Assembly: GCA_900230115.1 (NCBI GenBank) | Contig: LT907983.1 | Location: 5,130,774-5,194,773 of the forward strand | Source of the DNA: Spirosomataceae bacterium TFI 002 | Lineage (GTDB): Bacteria > Bacteroidota > Bacteroidia > Cytophagales > Spirosomataceae | DNA: 64,000 nucleotides | Direction of reading: 5' to 3' | Shown here: positions 52,476-62,290 of the stretch, in pieces | How positions within the stretch are numbered: position 1 is the stretch's first letter | Layout: every line of letters starts with the position of its first letter | Notes under the pieces: generated by a model | Database searches by the model: none | What the model saw: only the letters and a program-made list of their open reading frames with translations | What the model was told of the DNA's origin: nothing | Made by a program: the position numbers and the translations under genes

Positions 52476-53524
52476 AAAAAATACTAATTACAGGAGGAGC
52501 AGGTTTTATTGGAAGTCATGTAGTTCGCTTATTTGTAAATAAGTACCCGAACTACCATATTGTAAATTTAGATTTACTGACGTATGCCGGGAATCTAGAA
52601 AACCTCAAAGACGTAGCTGATGAATCAAACTATATTTTTGAAAAAGGGGATATAACTGATGCTGCTTTTATTAATTCTCTATTTGAAAAATATCAATTCG
52701 ATGGGGTAATTCATTTAGCCGCAGAAAGTCATGTTGACAGGTCAATCTCGAATCCTATGGAATTTGTAATGACTAACGTAATAGGAACTGTTAACCTTCT
52801 CAATGCTGCCAAAAAGTTATGGAATGGTAACTATGAAGGTAAAAGGTTTTACCATGTTAGTACTGATGAAGTTTACGGAGAATTACATGATAATAACGAG
52901 TTCTTTACTGAAACTACTAGTTATGATCCTCATTCGCCTTATTCTGCATCTAAGGCTAGCTCAGATCATTTTGTAAGGGCTTACCACGATACTTATGGGC
53001 TTCCAATTGTGATCTCTAATTGCTCAAATAACTATGGGCCAAATCACTTTCCTGAAAAGTTGATTCCATTGATGATAAACAACATCAAAAATAATAAGCC
53101 ATTGCCGGTTTATGGTAAAGGTGAAAATGTTAGGGATTGGTTATATGTGATAGACCATGCTAGAGCAATTGATGTAATATATCATAACAGCGAAAAGGGG
53201 CAAACGTATAACATTGGAGGAAATAATGAATGGACAAATATAGATCTTGTTCATCTATTGTGTGATACCATGGATGAACAACTTGGCAGACCAACAGGGG
53301 ATGCAAGAAAACTCATCACATTTGTAAAAGATAGAGCAGGACATGATATTAGGTATGCAATAGATGCAAGTAAACTTAAAAATGACCTTGGTTGGGAGCC
53401 TTCAGTTACATTTGAAGAAGGACTAGCTAAAACAGTGGAATGGTATTTGAATAATTGGTCGTGGATAGAAAACATTACATCTGGAGATTATCAGAAATAC
53501 TATAGTGAAATGTACGAAGGTTAA
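52472..53524 (+). CDS. rfbB: dTDP-glucose 4,6-dehydratase
   Basis: This 350-residue enzyme converts dTDP-glucose to dTDP-4-keto-6-deoxyglucose for rhamnose-type sugars. KKILITGGAGFIGSHVVRLF binds NAD. STDEVYGELHD carries Thr131-Asp132-Glu133, and YSASK holds Tyr157/Lys161. A TTG start at 52472 is chosen: it overlaps the galE stop as TTGA and gives the family's normal N-terminus. The ATG at 52430 would add 14 residues of galE-overlapping sequence. Translation is probably coupled to galE. Confidence 0.93.
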   Translation: MKKILITGGAGFIGSHVVRLFVNKYPNYHIVNLDLLTYAGNLENLKDVADESNYIFEKGDITDAAFINSLFEKYQFDGVIHLAAESHVDRSISNPMEFVMTNVIGTVNLLNAAKKLWNGNYEGKRFYHVSTDEVYGELHDNNEFFTETTSYDPHSPYSASKASSDHFVRAYHDTYGLPIVISNCSNNYGPNHFPEKLIPLMINNIKNNKPLPVYGKGENVRDWLYVIDHARAIDVIYHNSEKGQTYNIGGNNEWTNIDLVHLLCDTMDEQLGRPTGDARKLITFVKDRAGHDIRYAIDASKLKNDLGWEPSVTFEEGLAKTVEWYLNNWSWIENITSGDYQKYYSEMYEG

Positions 53525-53581
53525 AGAGTTATAAAATCTAATAATCTCTGATATCTCATCAATTGAATTAAATTAAAAAAT

Positions 53582-54442
53582 ATGAAAGGAATAATATTAG
53601 CTGGTGGTTCTGGAACGAGATTACACCCTTTGACTTTAGCTGTAAGCAAGCAATTGATGCCTGTTTATGATAAGCCAATGATTTATTATCCATTATCAAT
53701 TTTGATGCTTTCGGGTATTCAAGAAATATTGATTATTTCAACTCCTCACGATCTTCCACATTTCGAAAAGTTACTTGGAGACGGTAGTAAAATAGGATGT
53801 AAATTATCTTATGCAGAGCAACCAAGTCCAGACGGGCTAGCCCAAGCATTCGTAATAGGGGAAGAGTTCATTGGAGATGATTCTGTAGCCTTAATTTTAG
53901 GTGATAATATCTTTTATGGTTCAGGATTAAGTAAGTTGTTACAATCTTGTGCTGATCCAGAAGGTGGAATTGTTTTTGCCTATCCCGTTCACGATCCTGA
54001 AAGATATGGTGTTGTAGAGTTCGATAAAGATTTTAATGCTCTTTCTATTGAAGAAAAACCAACAGAACCAAAGAGTAATTATGCGGTACCTGGATTGTAT
54101 TTTTATAACAATTCTGTAGTGGAAATTGCGAAAAATATTAAACCTTCACCTCGAGGTGAACTGGAAATAACTGACGTAAATCGAGTTTATTTAGAACAAG
54201 GTAAACTCAAAGTGGGAGTGATGAATAGAGGAACAGCTTGGCTCGATACGGGTACTTTTGCTTCTCTAATGCAAGCTGGCCAATTTGTTCAAGTTATAGA
54301 AGAGAGGCAAGGCTTAAAAATCGGTTGTATAGAAGAGATAGCTTACAGAATGGGTTTTATTACAGCAGACGAACTAAAAGAAATAGCCACTCCTTTAGTA
54401 AAGAGCGGCTATGGTGAATATCTTTTAAATCAATTGAAGTAA
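53582..54442 (+). CDS. rfbA: Glucose-1-phosphate thymidylyltransferase
   Basis: This 286-residue enzyme makes dTDP-glucose from glucose-1-phosphate and dTTP, the substrate of the preceding Rfb[21 protein letters not shown] is the nucleotide-binding loop, followed by [37 protein letters not shown] and [20 protein letters not shown]. It starts 57 bp after rfbB. rfbC and rfbD are not in the window. Confidence 0.95.
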   Translation: MKGIILAGGSGTRLHPLTLAVSKQLMPVYDKPMIYYPLSILMLSGIQEILIISTPHDLPHFEKLLGDGSKIGCKLSYAEQPSPDGLAQAFVIGEEFIGDDSVALILGDNIFYGSGLSKLLQSCADPEGGIVFAYPVHDPERYGVVEFDKDFNALSIEEKPTEPKSNYAVPGLYFYNNSVVEIAKNIKPSPRGELEITDVNRVYLEQGKLKVGVMNRGTAWLDTGTFASLMQAGQFVQVIEERQGLKIGCIEEIAYRMGFITADELKEIATPLVKSGYGEYLLNQLK

Positions 54443-54451
54443 ACAATTTAT

Positions 54452-54967
54452 TTACCAACCATCATCAATAACTGGCTTCTTCTTAGGAGCCGGTTTTGCT
54501 TGTGAGGTGGTAGTAGCCTTCATTGCTACTTCTCCAGCTGAAGAAACAATTTCTTCATCGCTCTCTATACGGGAATAAACTCGACTTACTATTTTCCAAT
54601 CACCCCCAATTTTAACTAAATTAAGGAGATCAATGATTTTAGAATTAGGGTATACAGTTTCTGTAATAGCGGTCGCAGCAACTCCAGCATAACTCCAAGA
54701 AACTAATCTAGTTGTTCTATCCATCACAGTATTTGGCTTTATTTTGGAAGCTAGTTCATTTACGCTCATTCCAATTATAGAACCAGATTTACTTGCCGAT
54801 TTTTGAATTGCATCACTTGTAAATGCACTTTTAAATCGATCCACTTGACCATTGGTTCCTCCATCAAGATAATCGGTAACGGTTTTTTTTATTAGTGCTT
54901 CATCAGATTGTGCAAATGATAGTATCGGTAATAAACAAATTACCAGTAGCCTTTTTAGTGTAGACAT
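54452..54967 (-). CDS. Secreted NTF2-like (lumazine-binding-type) protein
   Basis: This 171-residue protein has a signal peptide (LLVICLLPILSFAQ). The body (EALIKKTVTDYLDGGTNGQV, FKSAFTSDAIQKS, RTTRLVSWSYAGVAATAITE, NLVKIGGDWKIVSRVYSR) fits the putative lumazine-binding branch of the NTF2 fold, and a Lys/Pro-rich tail ends IDDGW. NTF2-like proteins bind or transform small molecules; no catalytic residue is obvious. It converges with rfbA, 9 bp apart. Confidence 0.83.
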   Translation of the reverse strand: MSTLKRLLVICLLPILSFAQSDEALIKKTVTDYLDGGTNGQVDRFKSAFTSDAIQKSASKSGSIIGMSVNELASKIKPNTVMDRTTRLVSWSYAGVAATAITETVYPNSKIIDLLNLVKIGGDWKIVSRVYSRIESDEEIVSSAGEVAMKATTTSQAKPAPKKKPVIDDGW

Positions 54968-55107
54968 ATTTTTATTTTTAATTTAAAACGCTTTTATACC
55001 AATTAATATTTTAAACATAGAAAATTGGCCTAAAAGTATAGACAATCGAAGAATAATTTTAATATTTGTTCGGAATATTTTTTAACATCAAACCAAAAAA
55101 ACAAATA

Positions 55108-55557
55108 ATGGGATTACTATCATTTTTAAAAGGAGTAGGAGACAAGATTTTTCCTAAAGCAGCAGAGAAAGAGCCAGAGGTAAAAGCTGCAGCATTGTTA
55201 GCTAGAGTACAAGAATTAAAACTTCCTTTCAAGAAATTGAGTATCAAGGTTGTAGAAGATACAGTTACACTTCAAGGCGAGGTAGCAGAACAAGTTGACG
55301 CTGAAAAAATTGCGTTGACTGTAGGTAATGTTGAGGGAGTTTCTGTTGTAGATAACCAATTGGAAATTGCAGAACCAAAACAAGAAGCTGTTTACCATAC
55401 TGTGGAGAAAGGTGATTGGCTTTCGAAAATAGCTAAGAAGCACTACGGTGATGCAAATAAGTATATGTTGATTTTTGAAGCAAACAAACCAATGCTTACA
55501 GATCCAGATAAGATTTATCCAGGACAAGTATTAAGAATTCCACCTTTGGAAGCTTAA
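55108..55557 (+). CDS. BON-LysM protein (Kbp/YgaU-like)
   Basis: This 149-residue protein is the same length as E. coli Kbp (YgaU), a potassium-binding protein. After a short amphipathic start (GLLSFLKGVGDKIFPKAA), residues about 25-85 form a BON domain (LSIKVVEDTVTLQGEVAEQV to VGNVEGVSVVDNQLEI). Residues about 97-146 form a LysM domain (YHTVEKGDWLSKIAKKHYGD, IYPGQVLRIP). There is no signal peptide. ATG 55108 is chosen; an earlier start at 55066 is not needed for either domain. Confidence 0.9.
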   Translation: MGLLSFLKGVGDKIFPKAAEKEPEVKAAALLARVQELKLPFKKLSIKVVEDTVTLQGEVAEQVDAEKIALTVGNVEGVSVVDNQLEIAEPKQEAVYHTVEKGDWLSKIAKKHYGDANKYMLIFEANKPMLTDPDKIYPGQVLRIPPLEA

Positions 55558-55578
55558 TTACTCAATCACAAATATTAT

Positions 55579-55607
55579 AAAAAAAGAGGCCTAGAGCCTC
55601 TTTTTTT
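55579..55607. terminator. Bidirectional terminator
   Basis: AAAAAAAGAGGC (55579-55590) and GCCTCTTTTTTT (55596-55607) form a stem with A and T flanks around CTAGA. It serves the LysM gene on the plus strand and the M43 protease gene on the minus strand, whose stop codon overlaps it. Confidence 0.85.
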
Positions 55608-58071
55608 ATTGGGGTAATACCAATACTTTCTGGTTGATTACCCTTCCATCTTTCAAATATACTTTAACTACAATCTGGCCTTCAACTTTTTGACGAATTT
55701 TAAACATCCCACTAGTTAACTTTTCAAATAACACTTTTCTACCTAAAATATCATAAATCTTAACTTCAGAAATTTGAGAAGGATTATTAAAATTTAGGAT
55801 TCCGTTTTGTGTTGGATTTGGATATAAAGTAAGGATATCAAGTTCACTTTCTATACCCAAAGGAGTTAACACAACCACTTTCGCTTCACCGTTAACAATA
55901 CCAATACCACAGCCATTGGTAGCCTCCTTTATGGTGTAGGTGAAAGAATCATCCGGTTTCACGAAATAAAAAGATGTACCGTTCTCTATTGAAATTCGTG
56001 TACCATCATTTAAGACTATTTCTACCGGACCTTCACCACTAACATTTAATCTAAGTTGGGTCGAATCACCTTGAATAATGTCTTCATTACCAGAAATTGT
56101 AGCTACTAAAGGTGCTTTCACCCTCACATCAATTTTACTCTTTGAACTCTCACATCCCAAGTCATTTGATTGGCTAACGTAATAGCTAGTTATACCCTCT
56201 ATAGAGGTAGATGGTTTCAATTCTTGGAACGATTGTCCGTTTACAGGATCCAGATACCATTTAAGGTTTTGACCAACAGCCTCAAGTTTTACGTTAAATT
56301 CTCCAAAACATGTTTCTAGAGGGCTTTGAACGTATGGTTGCGGAGGGCTTGGAATAATTTCGAAAGGATACACATCGCTAAAGTCACCTTGTCCATTGCT
56401 ACCTTTTATTATTAGGCTAAGTTTTTCGCCAGACTTGATGTCATTTGGAATTGTAAATCTAACCTGGTTTTCTTGTAATTCAGGATTGATGATATAAGAC
56501 GACTTTCCATTTAAATGAACAGTATATGCTGTACTAGAACCACTTTGTAATCCATTAACTTTTAAACTGACTTCTCCTTTTTCACAAAATTCGAGCTTTT
56601 CGCTTCCTGTTATGGAAATTTTAGGGGCAATAACCAATAGTTGAGTGTTGTTGCCTTGGTTTAACAAACCGCAAGCACCAACTGCATTTTTAATGCTTAG
56701 GTATTGATCTTCACTTGGTTGAAGAGCCAGGTTTATGGTTCTTTGGTATTCATTCTCAATTTTTTGCCCATTACTTAATTCCCATGTCCATGGGCCACTT
56801 CCTGTAAAGTTGACAGTTAGGTTAGCGGTTTCTCCCTTGTCAATAATCGTGCGATCTAAACTTAAACTGTATGTCCCTTTTTGTTTTATTTCAAAATTGT
56901 CACTGATATAGCTTACTATGTTCGGATTGGTAGATAGAACTCTAAATCTGTAATTCTTACCTGCTGGCAGATCTTTTGTGATAGTTACAAAAGCTTTGTT
57001 GCCTACTTTTACGACACTTATTGGATCGTAATCCGTTCCTTGAGCATTACTCATTTCGAACTCGAAATTATTATCTGGAAAAAAGTAACCGAAGCTTTTC
57101 CATTCAATTTCTATTATCTCTTCATCGCAAAATGCTCTTTTAGCAGGCAACTGAAGGGTAATCGAGTTTTCGGGTTCTTGAATAATTTGATAAGCTGCAT
57201 CTGGCGAAAAACGAATATTCCCTGCCGATAACATTCGCTGATATTGTTCTTCGGAAAAGTAATTTCCGCACCTGACTTGATAAGACATTAAGTTTCCGTC
57301 TCCAGAAACAAATGATTGACCTAATTGATCAACCAAGGTACTAGGAGGCTGTACACCGCACTCTAAAGATGCTATTGAATGTTCTCTTTCGTATGGATCT
57401 GCAGGAGTATCGCAAATAAAATCACCTGCTGTGGCACAGTTTGCACCAACCCCTCTTGTTACAAGTTCACGCTCTTCAATTTTCTCAGAGTTGCTATTAT
57501 TAAATGTATGCAAAAGTCCAAAATAATGACCCAACTCATGTGGCAATACCTTTTCAGCCAGAATTTGGAAATCCTCGGTATTTCTATCCAAGTAACTAAG
57601 AAATATTCTATTTCCAGCGTTATTAAGGCTTGGAAGGCTAGTAAAGCCACTTAGAACATCTTGGTTCGGAAGAACTATGGAACTAACGAAATACAGGTTA
57701 ATTGCATTTTCTACGTCATATTTTGATCGAAGTTCTGTTTCATCTTCAACCTTGAGATTGTAATACTTATCGTTATAAACATGTTTTACTCCTGAACTAA
57801 AAACGTAGAATTCATAATTGATAGGAGCAAAGTATTCATTTGCCTTTGCTATTAATGTACCAATATCAGTTTCTGACAATAATGGTAGACCACCAGTTTT
57901 GTGTACGACGATAGGATTAACGGCAATTCGAGTAATCGCCTGTCTTGAGGATCTCGTTTTAACTATCACATAGTCACTTTTGGCTTCAGCAATATTACTT
58001 ATACCACAACTCATTTGAGCCTGTGTATACGAATAAAAACTCGTAAAGATAATTGCAATAAGTAAACGCAT
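55606..58071 (-). CDS. M43-family metalloprotease with T9SS type A sorting domain
   Basis: This 821-residue secreted protease has a signal peptide (LLIAIIFTSFYSYTQAQ). The zinc motif HELGHYFGLLH (His178, Glu179, His182, His188) and the Met-turn GNLMSYQVRCG identify a pappalysin-like M43 metzincin. Two Cys segments (NCATAGDFICDTPADP) lie between them as in M43B. Residues about 310-720 are beta-sandwich modules (SVLSTNPNIVSYIS, TANLTVNFTGSGPWTW). The end (LYPNPTQNGILNFNNP, KIYDILGRKVL) is a T9SS type A domain, so the protein crosses the outer membrane by type IX secretion. It ends in the bidirectional terminator. Confidence 0.93.
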   Translation of the reverse strand: MRLLIAIIFTSFYSYTQAQMSCGISNIAEAKSDYVIVKTRSSRQAITRIAVNPIVVHKTGGLPLLSETDIGTLIAKANEYFAPINYEFYVFSSGVKHVYNDKYYNLKVEDETELRSKYDVENAINLYFVSSIVLPNQDVLSGFTSLPSLNNAGNRIFLSYLDRNTEDFQILAEKVLPHELGHYFGLLHTFNNSNSEKIEERELVTRGVGANCATAGDFICDTPADPYEREHSIASLECGVQPPSTLVDQLGQSFVSGDGNLMSYQVRCGNYFSEEQYQRMLSAGNIRFSPDAAYQIIQEPENSITLQLPAKRAFCDEEIIEIEWKSFGYFFPDNNFEFEMSNAQGTDYDPISVVKVGNKAFVTITKDLPAGKNYRFRVLSTNPNIVSYISDNFEIKQKGTYSLSLDRTIIDKGETANLTVNFTGSGPWTWELSNGQKIENEYQRTINLALQPSEDQYLSIKNAVGACGLLNQGNNTQLLVIAPKISITGSEKLEFCEKGEVSLKVNGLQSGSSTAYTVHLNGKSSYIINPELQENQVRFTIPNDIKSGEKLSLIIKGSNGQGDFSDVYPFEIIPSPPQPYVQSPLETCFGEFNVKLEAVGQNLKWYLDPVNGQSFQELKPSTSIEGITSYYVSQSNDLGCESSKSKIDVRVKAPLVATISGNEDIIQGDSTQLRLNVSGEGPVEIVLNDGTRISIENGTSFYFVKPDDSFTYTIKEATNGCGIGIVNGEAKVVVLTPLGIESELDILTLYPNPTQNGILNFNNPSQISEVKIYDILGRKVLFEKLTSGMFKIRQKVEGQIVVKVYLKDGRVINQKVLVLPQ

Positions 58072-58125
58072 TTATAGATTCCCTGACTAAAGAACTACAA
58101 AGATACCAAATTGGTTTTAATTGGA

Positions 58126-61100
58126 TTATAGGTTCAAATATTCTTTTCTAAAAGCGTTAAACTCTTTCTTTAAAAATTTCATTTTTTCTTCGAAACCATT
58201 TAAATCTCCAATTTTTGACGGAGTTTCAATAGCTTTGCTAATCTCATGGATTTTCATCAGACCAATGGTACCACTATTTCCTTTGAGGGTATGTAATTCC
58301 TTTTGAATTTGAATAATGTCATTGTTTTTGAAAGCCTTTTCGGTATTGGAAATTTGTTCTTCGGCTTCTTTTTCGAAATCTTCAAAAACCGAAATTAACA
58401 TCTCTTTTCCTACCATTTCTTTCAAGCCATCAATTACTTCCATGTCAAAACGAGGAATATTGTCTTCGATTAACGCAGCCTTCTTTAGTTTTGGTTTCGA
58501 AATTGAATTACCTTTCACTCCATTTCCACCAATTAGTTCTTCTACTTTTTGAATAAGTAAATGTGCTCTTATTGGCTTTGAAACGTATGCATCCATTCCA
58601 TTTGACAAGAATTTCTCTTTATCATCTTGCATAGAATAGGCTGTCATGGCGACAACTTTTGGCAATTTGGAACCAAACTGTTCCCTTAGCTTAGCGGTTG
58701 TTTCTATTCCGTCCATTTCAGGCATTTGGATATCCATTAGGATAACATCAAAACTATTATTCTTTTCAAATTCATCAATTGCCGCAAATCCACTGTCAGC
58801 TTGGGTAACTGAACAGCCAGATTTAAGAAGAATTTCAGAGGCAACTTTTCTGTTTACAGCGTTATCGTCAACTAATAAAATTTTAGGATTGTTTTTAAAG
58901 TAGTTGGTCAGACTGATATGATTAATTTCATTTGTGTGAGAGTCGGGCTTATCTAAGGTTTCTTCAGCCTTAATTGTAAACCAGAATGTACTTCCTTTTC
59001 CTATTTTAGACTTAACCCCCATATCTCCTTCCATCCTTTTGCAAAGGTTTTTGGAGATTATTAATCCTAAACCCGTACCTCCAAATGACTTACTAGTAGA
59101 GTTGTCTAGCTGTTGAAATGCACTGAAAAGCTTATCCTGGTCTTCTTGCGTAATACCAATACCTTGATCAATCACCTCGAATTTAAGGGTATTCTTTGTT
59201 GCCGCTTTAGTTACCTTGATTTCTACTTTACCATTGTGAGTAAACTTAAGTGCATTGGAAGTTAAATTAGAAAGTATCTGTAAAAGTCTTGTTCGGTCAC
59301 TTAGGATATAATTAGGTACATTACTACTTACATCGAAGGTAATTTCGTTTCCTTTTTCAAATGCTTTTTGCTTAAACAAAGCAACCAAATTGTCAAGCAC
59401 ATCACGTATGTCAGTTGGCCTTTTTTGCAATTCCATTTTACCTGCCTCTATCTTGGACAAGTCAAGTATGTCATTCAGAATCGTTAATAATGTTTCTGAA
59501 GACTTTTTGATGGTTTCAACATAGTCTTTTTGTTCTGGCTTTAACTTGGTTTCATTTAATACATCTATCATTCCAATGATTCCGTTCATTGGAGTACGGA
59601 TTTCATGACTCATATTGGCCAAGAACTGCTCCTTCACTTTTAGTGAATGCTCTGCTTCTTCTTTTGCTACTTGCAGCTCCATTGCACTGTTTTTAAGCTC
59701 AGTGATATCACGAGCAACTCCTTCAACTTCTGTAGGTAGGCCTTTAGAATCTTTGATCATTCTGATGTTCAAGATAAACTGTCTTAAGGCTCCATCTTTT
59801 CGTTTTACATTAACTTCGAAGTTGGTAATGCTTCCTGTTTTAAGTAGCGTCTTAATGTTTTGCGAACTATCTTCTCTATTTTCAAAGAATTTATCAACTT
59901 TTTGTCCTTGTACCTCTTCAAGCGTATATCCAGTATGTTTTAGTACTGAAGGTGAAATCATTGTGACGTTGCCTGCGAGATCTGTACGGTAATAAATATC
60001 GATAAACGACTCAATGATATTTCTAAACTTTTCTTCACTTTTCTGAATAGATAAAACAGCATTTTTCTTTTCTGTGATATTTCTCGCAATACCTGAAACT
60101 TCTTCTATTGAGCCATCTTCGGCAGATAAAATTGGATTCAAATAAAACTCGTACCACTGACTTCCCCCCTCTAATTCGCCCCAATGCATCTCAAAGTACT
60201 GAGGATTACCAGTAAAGGCTTGATTGTACTTTTCTCTAAGTAAGGGTCTATCTTGTGTTGAAATTAATTTCCACCCTAGCTTCTCAGTACTAACATTGAT
60301 TTCAGGTGGTACATCAAGTTTTTCTTTGATAAGGTTAAAATAGTTTTTGTTAAATGAGCTCAGGTGCCTTTTTTGATTAACAGTCCAGATGTAATGGGTA
60401 CTACTATCAAAAACTGCGTTTAACCTGGCCGTTTGAATAAGTAAATCAGCTTCCGCCTTTTTCCTTTCTAGAGCCAAAGCAACTTGGCCAGACACGAACT
60501 CAAGCAATTCCATGTCCCTCGCTCCAAACTTAGTTGCATCAGAATATGACTTAATACCGATTACACCAGTTGTTTTGTTTTTAACTTTTAAAGGAACAAT
60601 GACCTGAATAGCAGGTAAAATATCGCCATACATGAATACCTTTTCCTTCTTAGCCAACTGCTCCAAGTCACTCTTATAGAGTAACAACGGCTTGTTTTGA
60701 ACCATGGAATATTCAATAATTCCATTACCAAGCTTTCTCTTTAAATAGTTACTCTCAGTTTCGTAATGTTCATCTTCATGATATGGGAAATAGATGCTTC
60801 CTTCTTCTGGTTCGTAGACCGCCACAAAGAAATTATTGGCAAAAATGTTTTTTTGTAGTTCGGTATGAACTTGTTTTAAAAACTCACGTAGGTTTTTTGT
60901 ATTTAAATTTGATTGGGCTATCGAATAATATAAATCTTGAGCTCTTTCAGCTCTTCTTCTTTGTGTGATGTCTCTAAACAAACAACGGAAATTAACAGGT
61001 TTTCCGTTTTCAAATCTACAATTGATATCTCCAGATAGGTAAACTCGCTTGTTTTCGATATTCCGGACTACCATTTGGAAATCATGAATATGAATCCCTT

Positions 61101-61362
61101 TTTCAACCTCTTTTAGTTTATTGAGTATATCTCCTGCAAATTGTGGGTGGAGAATATCTTGAAGTTTCATGTCGCTCAATGAAGCGATATTATATCCAAG
61201 AGTTTCTCTAAAAGATTGATTTACAAATAGGAAGTCAAGATCGGGTGATAACATCATTATTACCTCCGATGTATTATCAATTAGATCTTTCAAAGGGTCA
61301 AAGTCAAGGTTTTGACCTTTGTTGGAAATGATCTCAATATTATCCGTTTCTCTTGTGTTCAC
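58126..61362 (-). CDS. Hybrid sensor histidine kinase (PAS-GAF-PAS-PAS-HisKA-HATPase-REC-Hpt)
   Basis: This 1078-residue soluble kinase starts at GTG 61362 and has no membrane helix. Residues about 23-135 are a PAS domain (IDNTSEVIMMLSPDLDFLFV), about 150-310 a GAF domain, about 315-435 and 445-560 two more PAS domains. HisKA holds His586 (MSHEIRTPMNGIIGM). HATPase has N and G boxes (LSNLTSNALKFTHNGK, GTGLGLIISKNLCKRMEG). The receiver has Asp877 (VILMDIQMPEMDGIE). A C-terminal Hpt domain holds His1024 (ELHTLKGNSGTIG). It therefore carries a complete intramolecular phosphorelay; the final response regulator is not adjacent. The cytoplasmic location suggests an internal or diffusible signal. 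Confidence 0.93.
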   Translation of the reverse strand: MNTRETDNIEIISNKGQNLDFDPLKDLIDNTSEVIMMLSPDLDFLFVNQSFRETLGYNIASLSDMKLQDILHPQFAGDILNKLKEVEKGIHIHDFQMVVRNIENKRVYLSGDINCRFENGKPVNFRCLFRDITQRRRAERAQDLYYSIAQSNLNTKNLREFLKQVHTELQKNIFANNFFVAVYEPEEGSIYFPYHEDEHYETESNYLKRKLGNGIIEYSMVQNKPLLLYKSDLEQLAKKEKVFMYGDILPAIQVIVPLKVKNKTTGVIGIKSYSDATKFGARDMELLEFVSGQVALALERKKAEADLLIQTARLNAVFDSSTHYIWTVNQKRHLSSFNKNYFNLIKEKLDVPPEINVSTEKLGWKLISTQDRPLLREKYNQAFTGNPQYFEMHWGELEGGSQWYEFYLNPILSAEDGSIEEVSGIARNITEKKNAVLSIQKSEEKFRNIIESFIDIYYRTDLAGNVTMISPSVLKHTGYTLEEVQGQKVDKFFENREDSSQNIKTLLKTGSITNFEVNVKRKDGALRQFILNIRMIKDSKGLPTEVEGVARDITELKNSAMELQVAKEEAEHSLKVKEQFLANMSHEIRTPMNGIIGMIDVLNETKLKPEQKDYVETIKKSSETLLTILNDILDLSKIEAGKMELQKRPTDIRDVLDNLVALFKQKAFEKGNEITFDVSSNVPNYILSDRTRLLQILSNLTSNALKFTHNGKVEIKVTKAATKNTLKFEVIDQGIGITQEDQDKLFSAFQQLDNSTSKSFGGTGLGLIISKNLCKRMEGDMGVKSKIGKGSTFWFTIKAEETLDKPDSHTNEINHISLTNYFKNNPKILLVDDNAVNRKVASEILLKSGCSVTQADSGFAAIDEFEKNNSFDVILMDIQMPEMDGIETTAKLREQFGSKLPKVVAMTAYSMQDDKEKFLSNGMDAYVSKPIRAHLLIQKVEELIGGNGVKGNSISKPKLKKAALIEDNIPRFDMEVIDGLKEMVGKEMLISVFEDFEKEAEEQISNTEKAFKNNDIIQIQKELHTLKGNSGTIGLMKIHEISKAIETPSKIGDLNGFEEKMKFLKKEFNAFRKEYLNL

Positions 61363-61512
61363 TGCCTAAATGTTTTGATTAAGAATCTGCAACTCAAAAG
61401 TGCAAAAAGAAAGGCTATATGCGAAATGTTTTAGTAATTGGATAGAGAGATAAATGAGAATTGAAAAACCTTAATGAATAAAAAGGTAATTTTGAGTATA
61501 AATTGAATCGTT

Positions 61513-62286
61513 GTGAGTAAAGTAAGACCAAAGAAGCACCTAGGACAACATTTTCTAAATGATTTGTCAGCTGCAAAGCAGATCGTAGATGCCTTGTCTC
61601 CCGAGGGAAAATATACAAAAGTGATAGAAGTGGGTCCCGGAATGGGCGTTTTAACCCAATATTTACAACCAAGGACCGACCTCGACTTGTATTTGGCCGA
61701 AATTGATACTGAATCAATTGTTTATTTAGCAGAACATTTTCCTGAATTAAAGGAAAAGACTTTTGAGGCGGATTTCTTGCAATTGCATTTGGAAGAGAAA
61801 ATGGAACTTGCTAAAGGTGAAAAAATAGCTATCATTGGTAATTTTCCATACAATATCTCATCTCAGATTTTTTTCAAAGCCTTCGATCAACGCGATAAGG
61901 TTGACGAAATCGTATGTATGTTGCAAAAAGAAGTTGCAATGCGTATAGCAAGTGGACCAGGGAATAAAACCTACGGAATATTAAGCGTCCTTTTACAGGC
62001 TTTTTATGACATCGAATATCTCTTTACAGTTCTTCCAGATGCCTTTACTCCTCCTCCAAAGGTGGACTCGGGTGTAATTCGCTTAAAAAGGAATTCTAAC
62101 GTTAATCTTGATTGTGATGAACGAAAGTTCTTTACAATGGTGAAAATGGCCTTTAATCAAAGAAGAAAAAAGCTAAGTAATTCTATAAAAGGAATGGGTG
62201 AAATAGGGGAGTCCCCACTTTTGGACTTAAGAGCAGAAAGGTTACATTATACGGACTTTGTAACACTTGTAAATCTATTGAAATAA
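61513..62286 (+). CDS. rsmA: 16S rRNA (adenine(1518)-N(6)/adenine(1519)-N(6))-dimethyltransferase RsmA
   Basis: This 257-residue methyltransferase (RsmA/KsgA) dimethylates two adjacent adenines in helix 45 of 16S rRNA. KKHLGQHFLNDLSAAKQIVD and IEVGPGMGVLTQYL bind S-adenosylmethionine, and IGNFPYNISSQIFF carries the catalytic NFPY. The start is GTG at 61513. It is divergent from the hybrid kinase and followed by a convergent secreted-protein gene. Confidence 0.96.
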   Translation: MSKVRPKKHLGQHFLNDLSAAKQIVDALSPEGKYTKVIEVGPGMGVLTQYLQPRTDLDLYLAEIDTESIVYLAEHFPELKEKTFEADFLQLHLEEKMELAKGEKIAIIGNFPYNISSQIFFKAFDQRDKVDEIVCMLQKEVAMRIASGPGNKTYGILSVLLQAFYDIEYLFTVLPDAFTPPPKVDSGVIRLKRNSNVNLDCDERKFFTMVKMAFNQRRKKLSNSIKGMGEIGESPLLDLRAERLHYTDFVTLVNLLK

Positions 62287-62290
62287 TAGT

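Noticed and set aside
54452-54967. Rhamnose-pathway gene (rfbC/rfbD) after rfbA
   Set aside because: The gene is on the opposite strand and encodes a secreted NTF2-like protein, not a dTDP-sugar enzyme.
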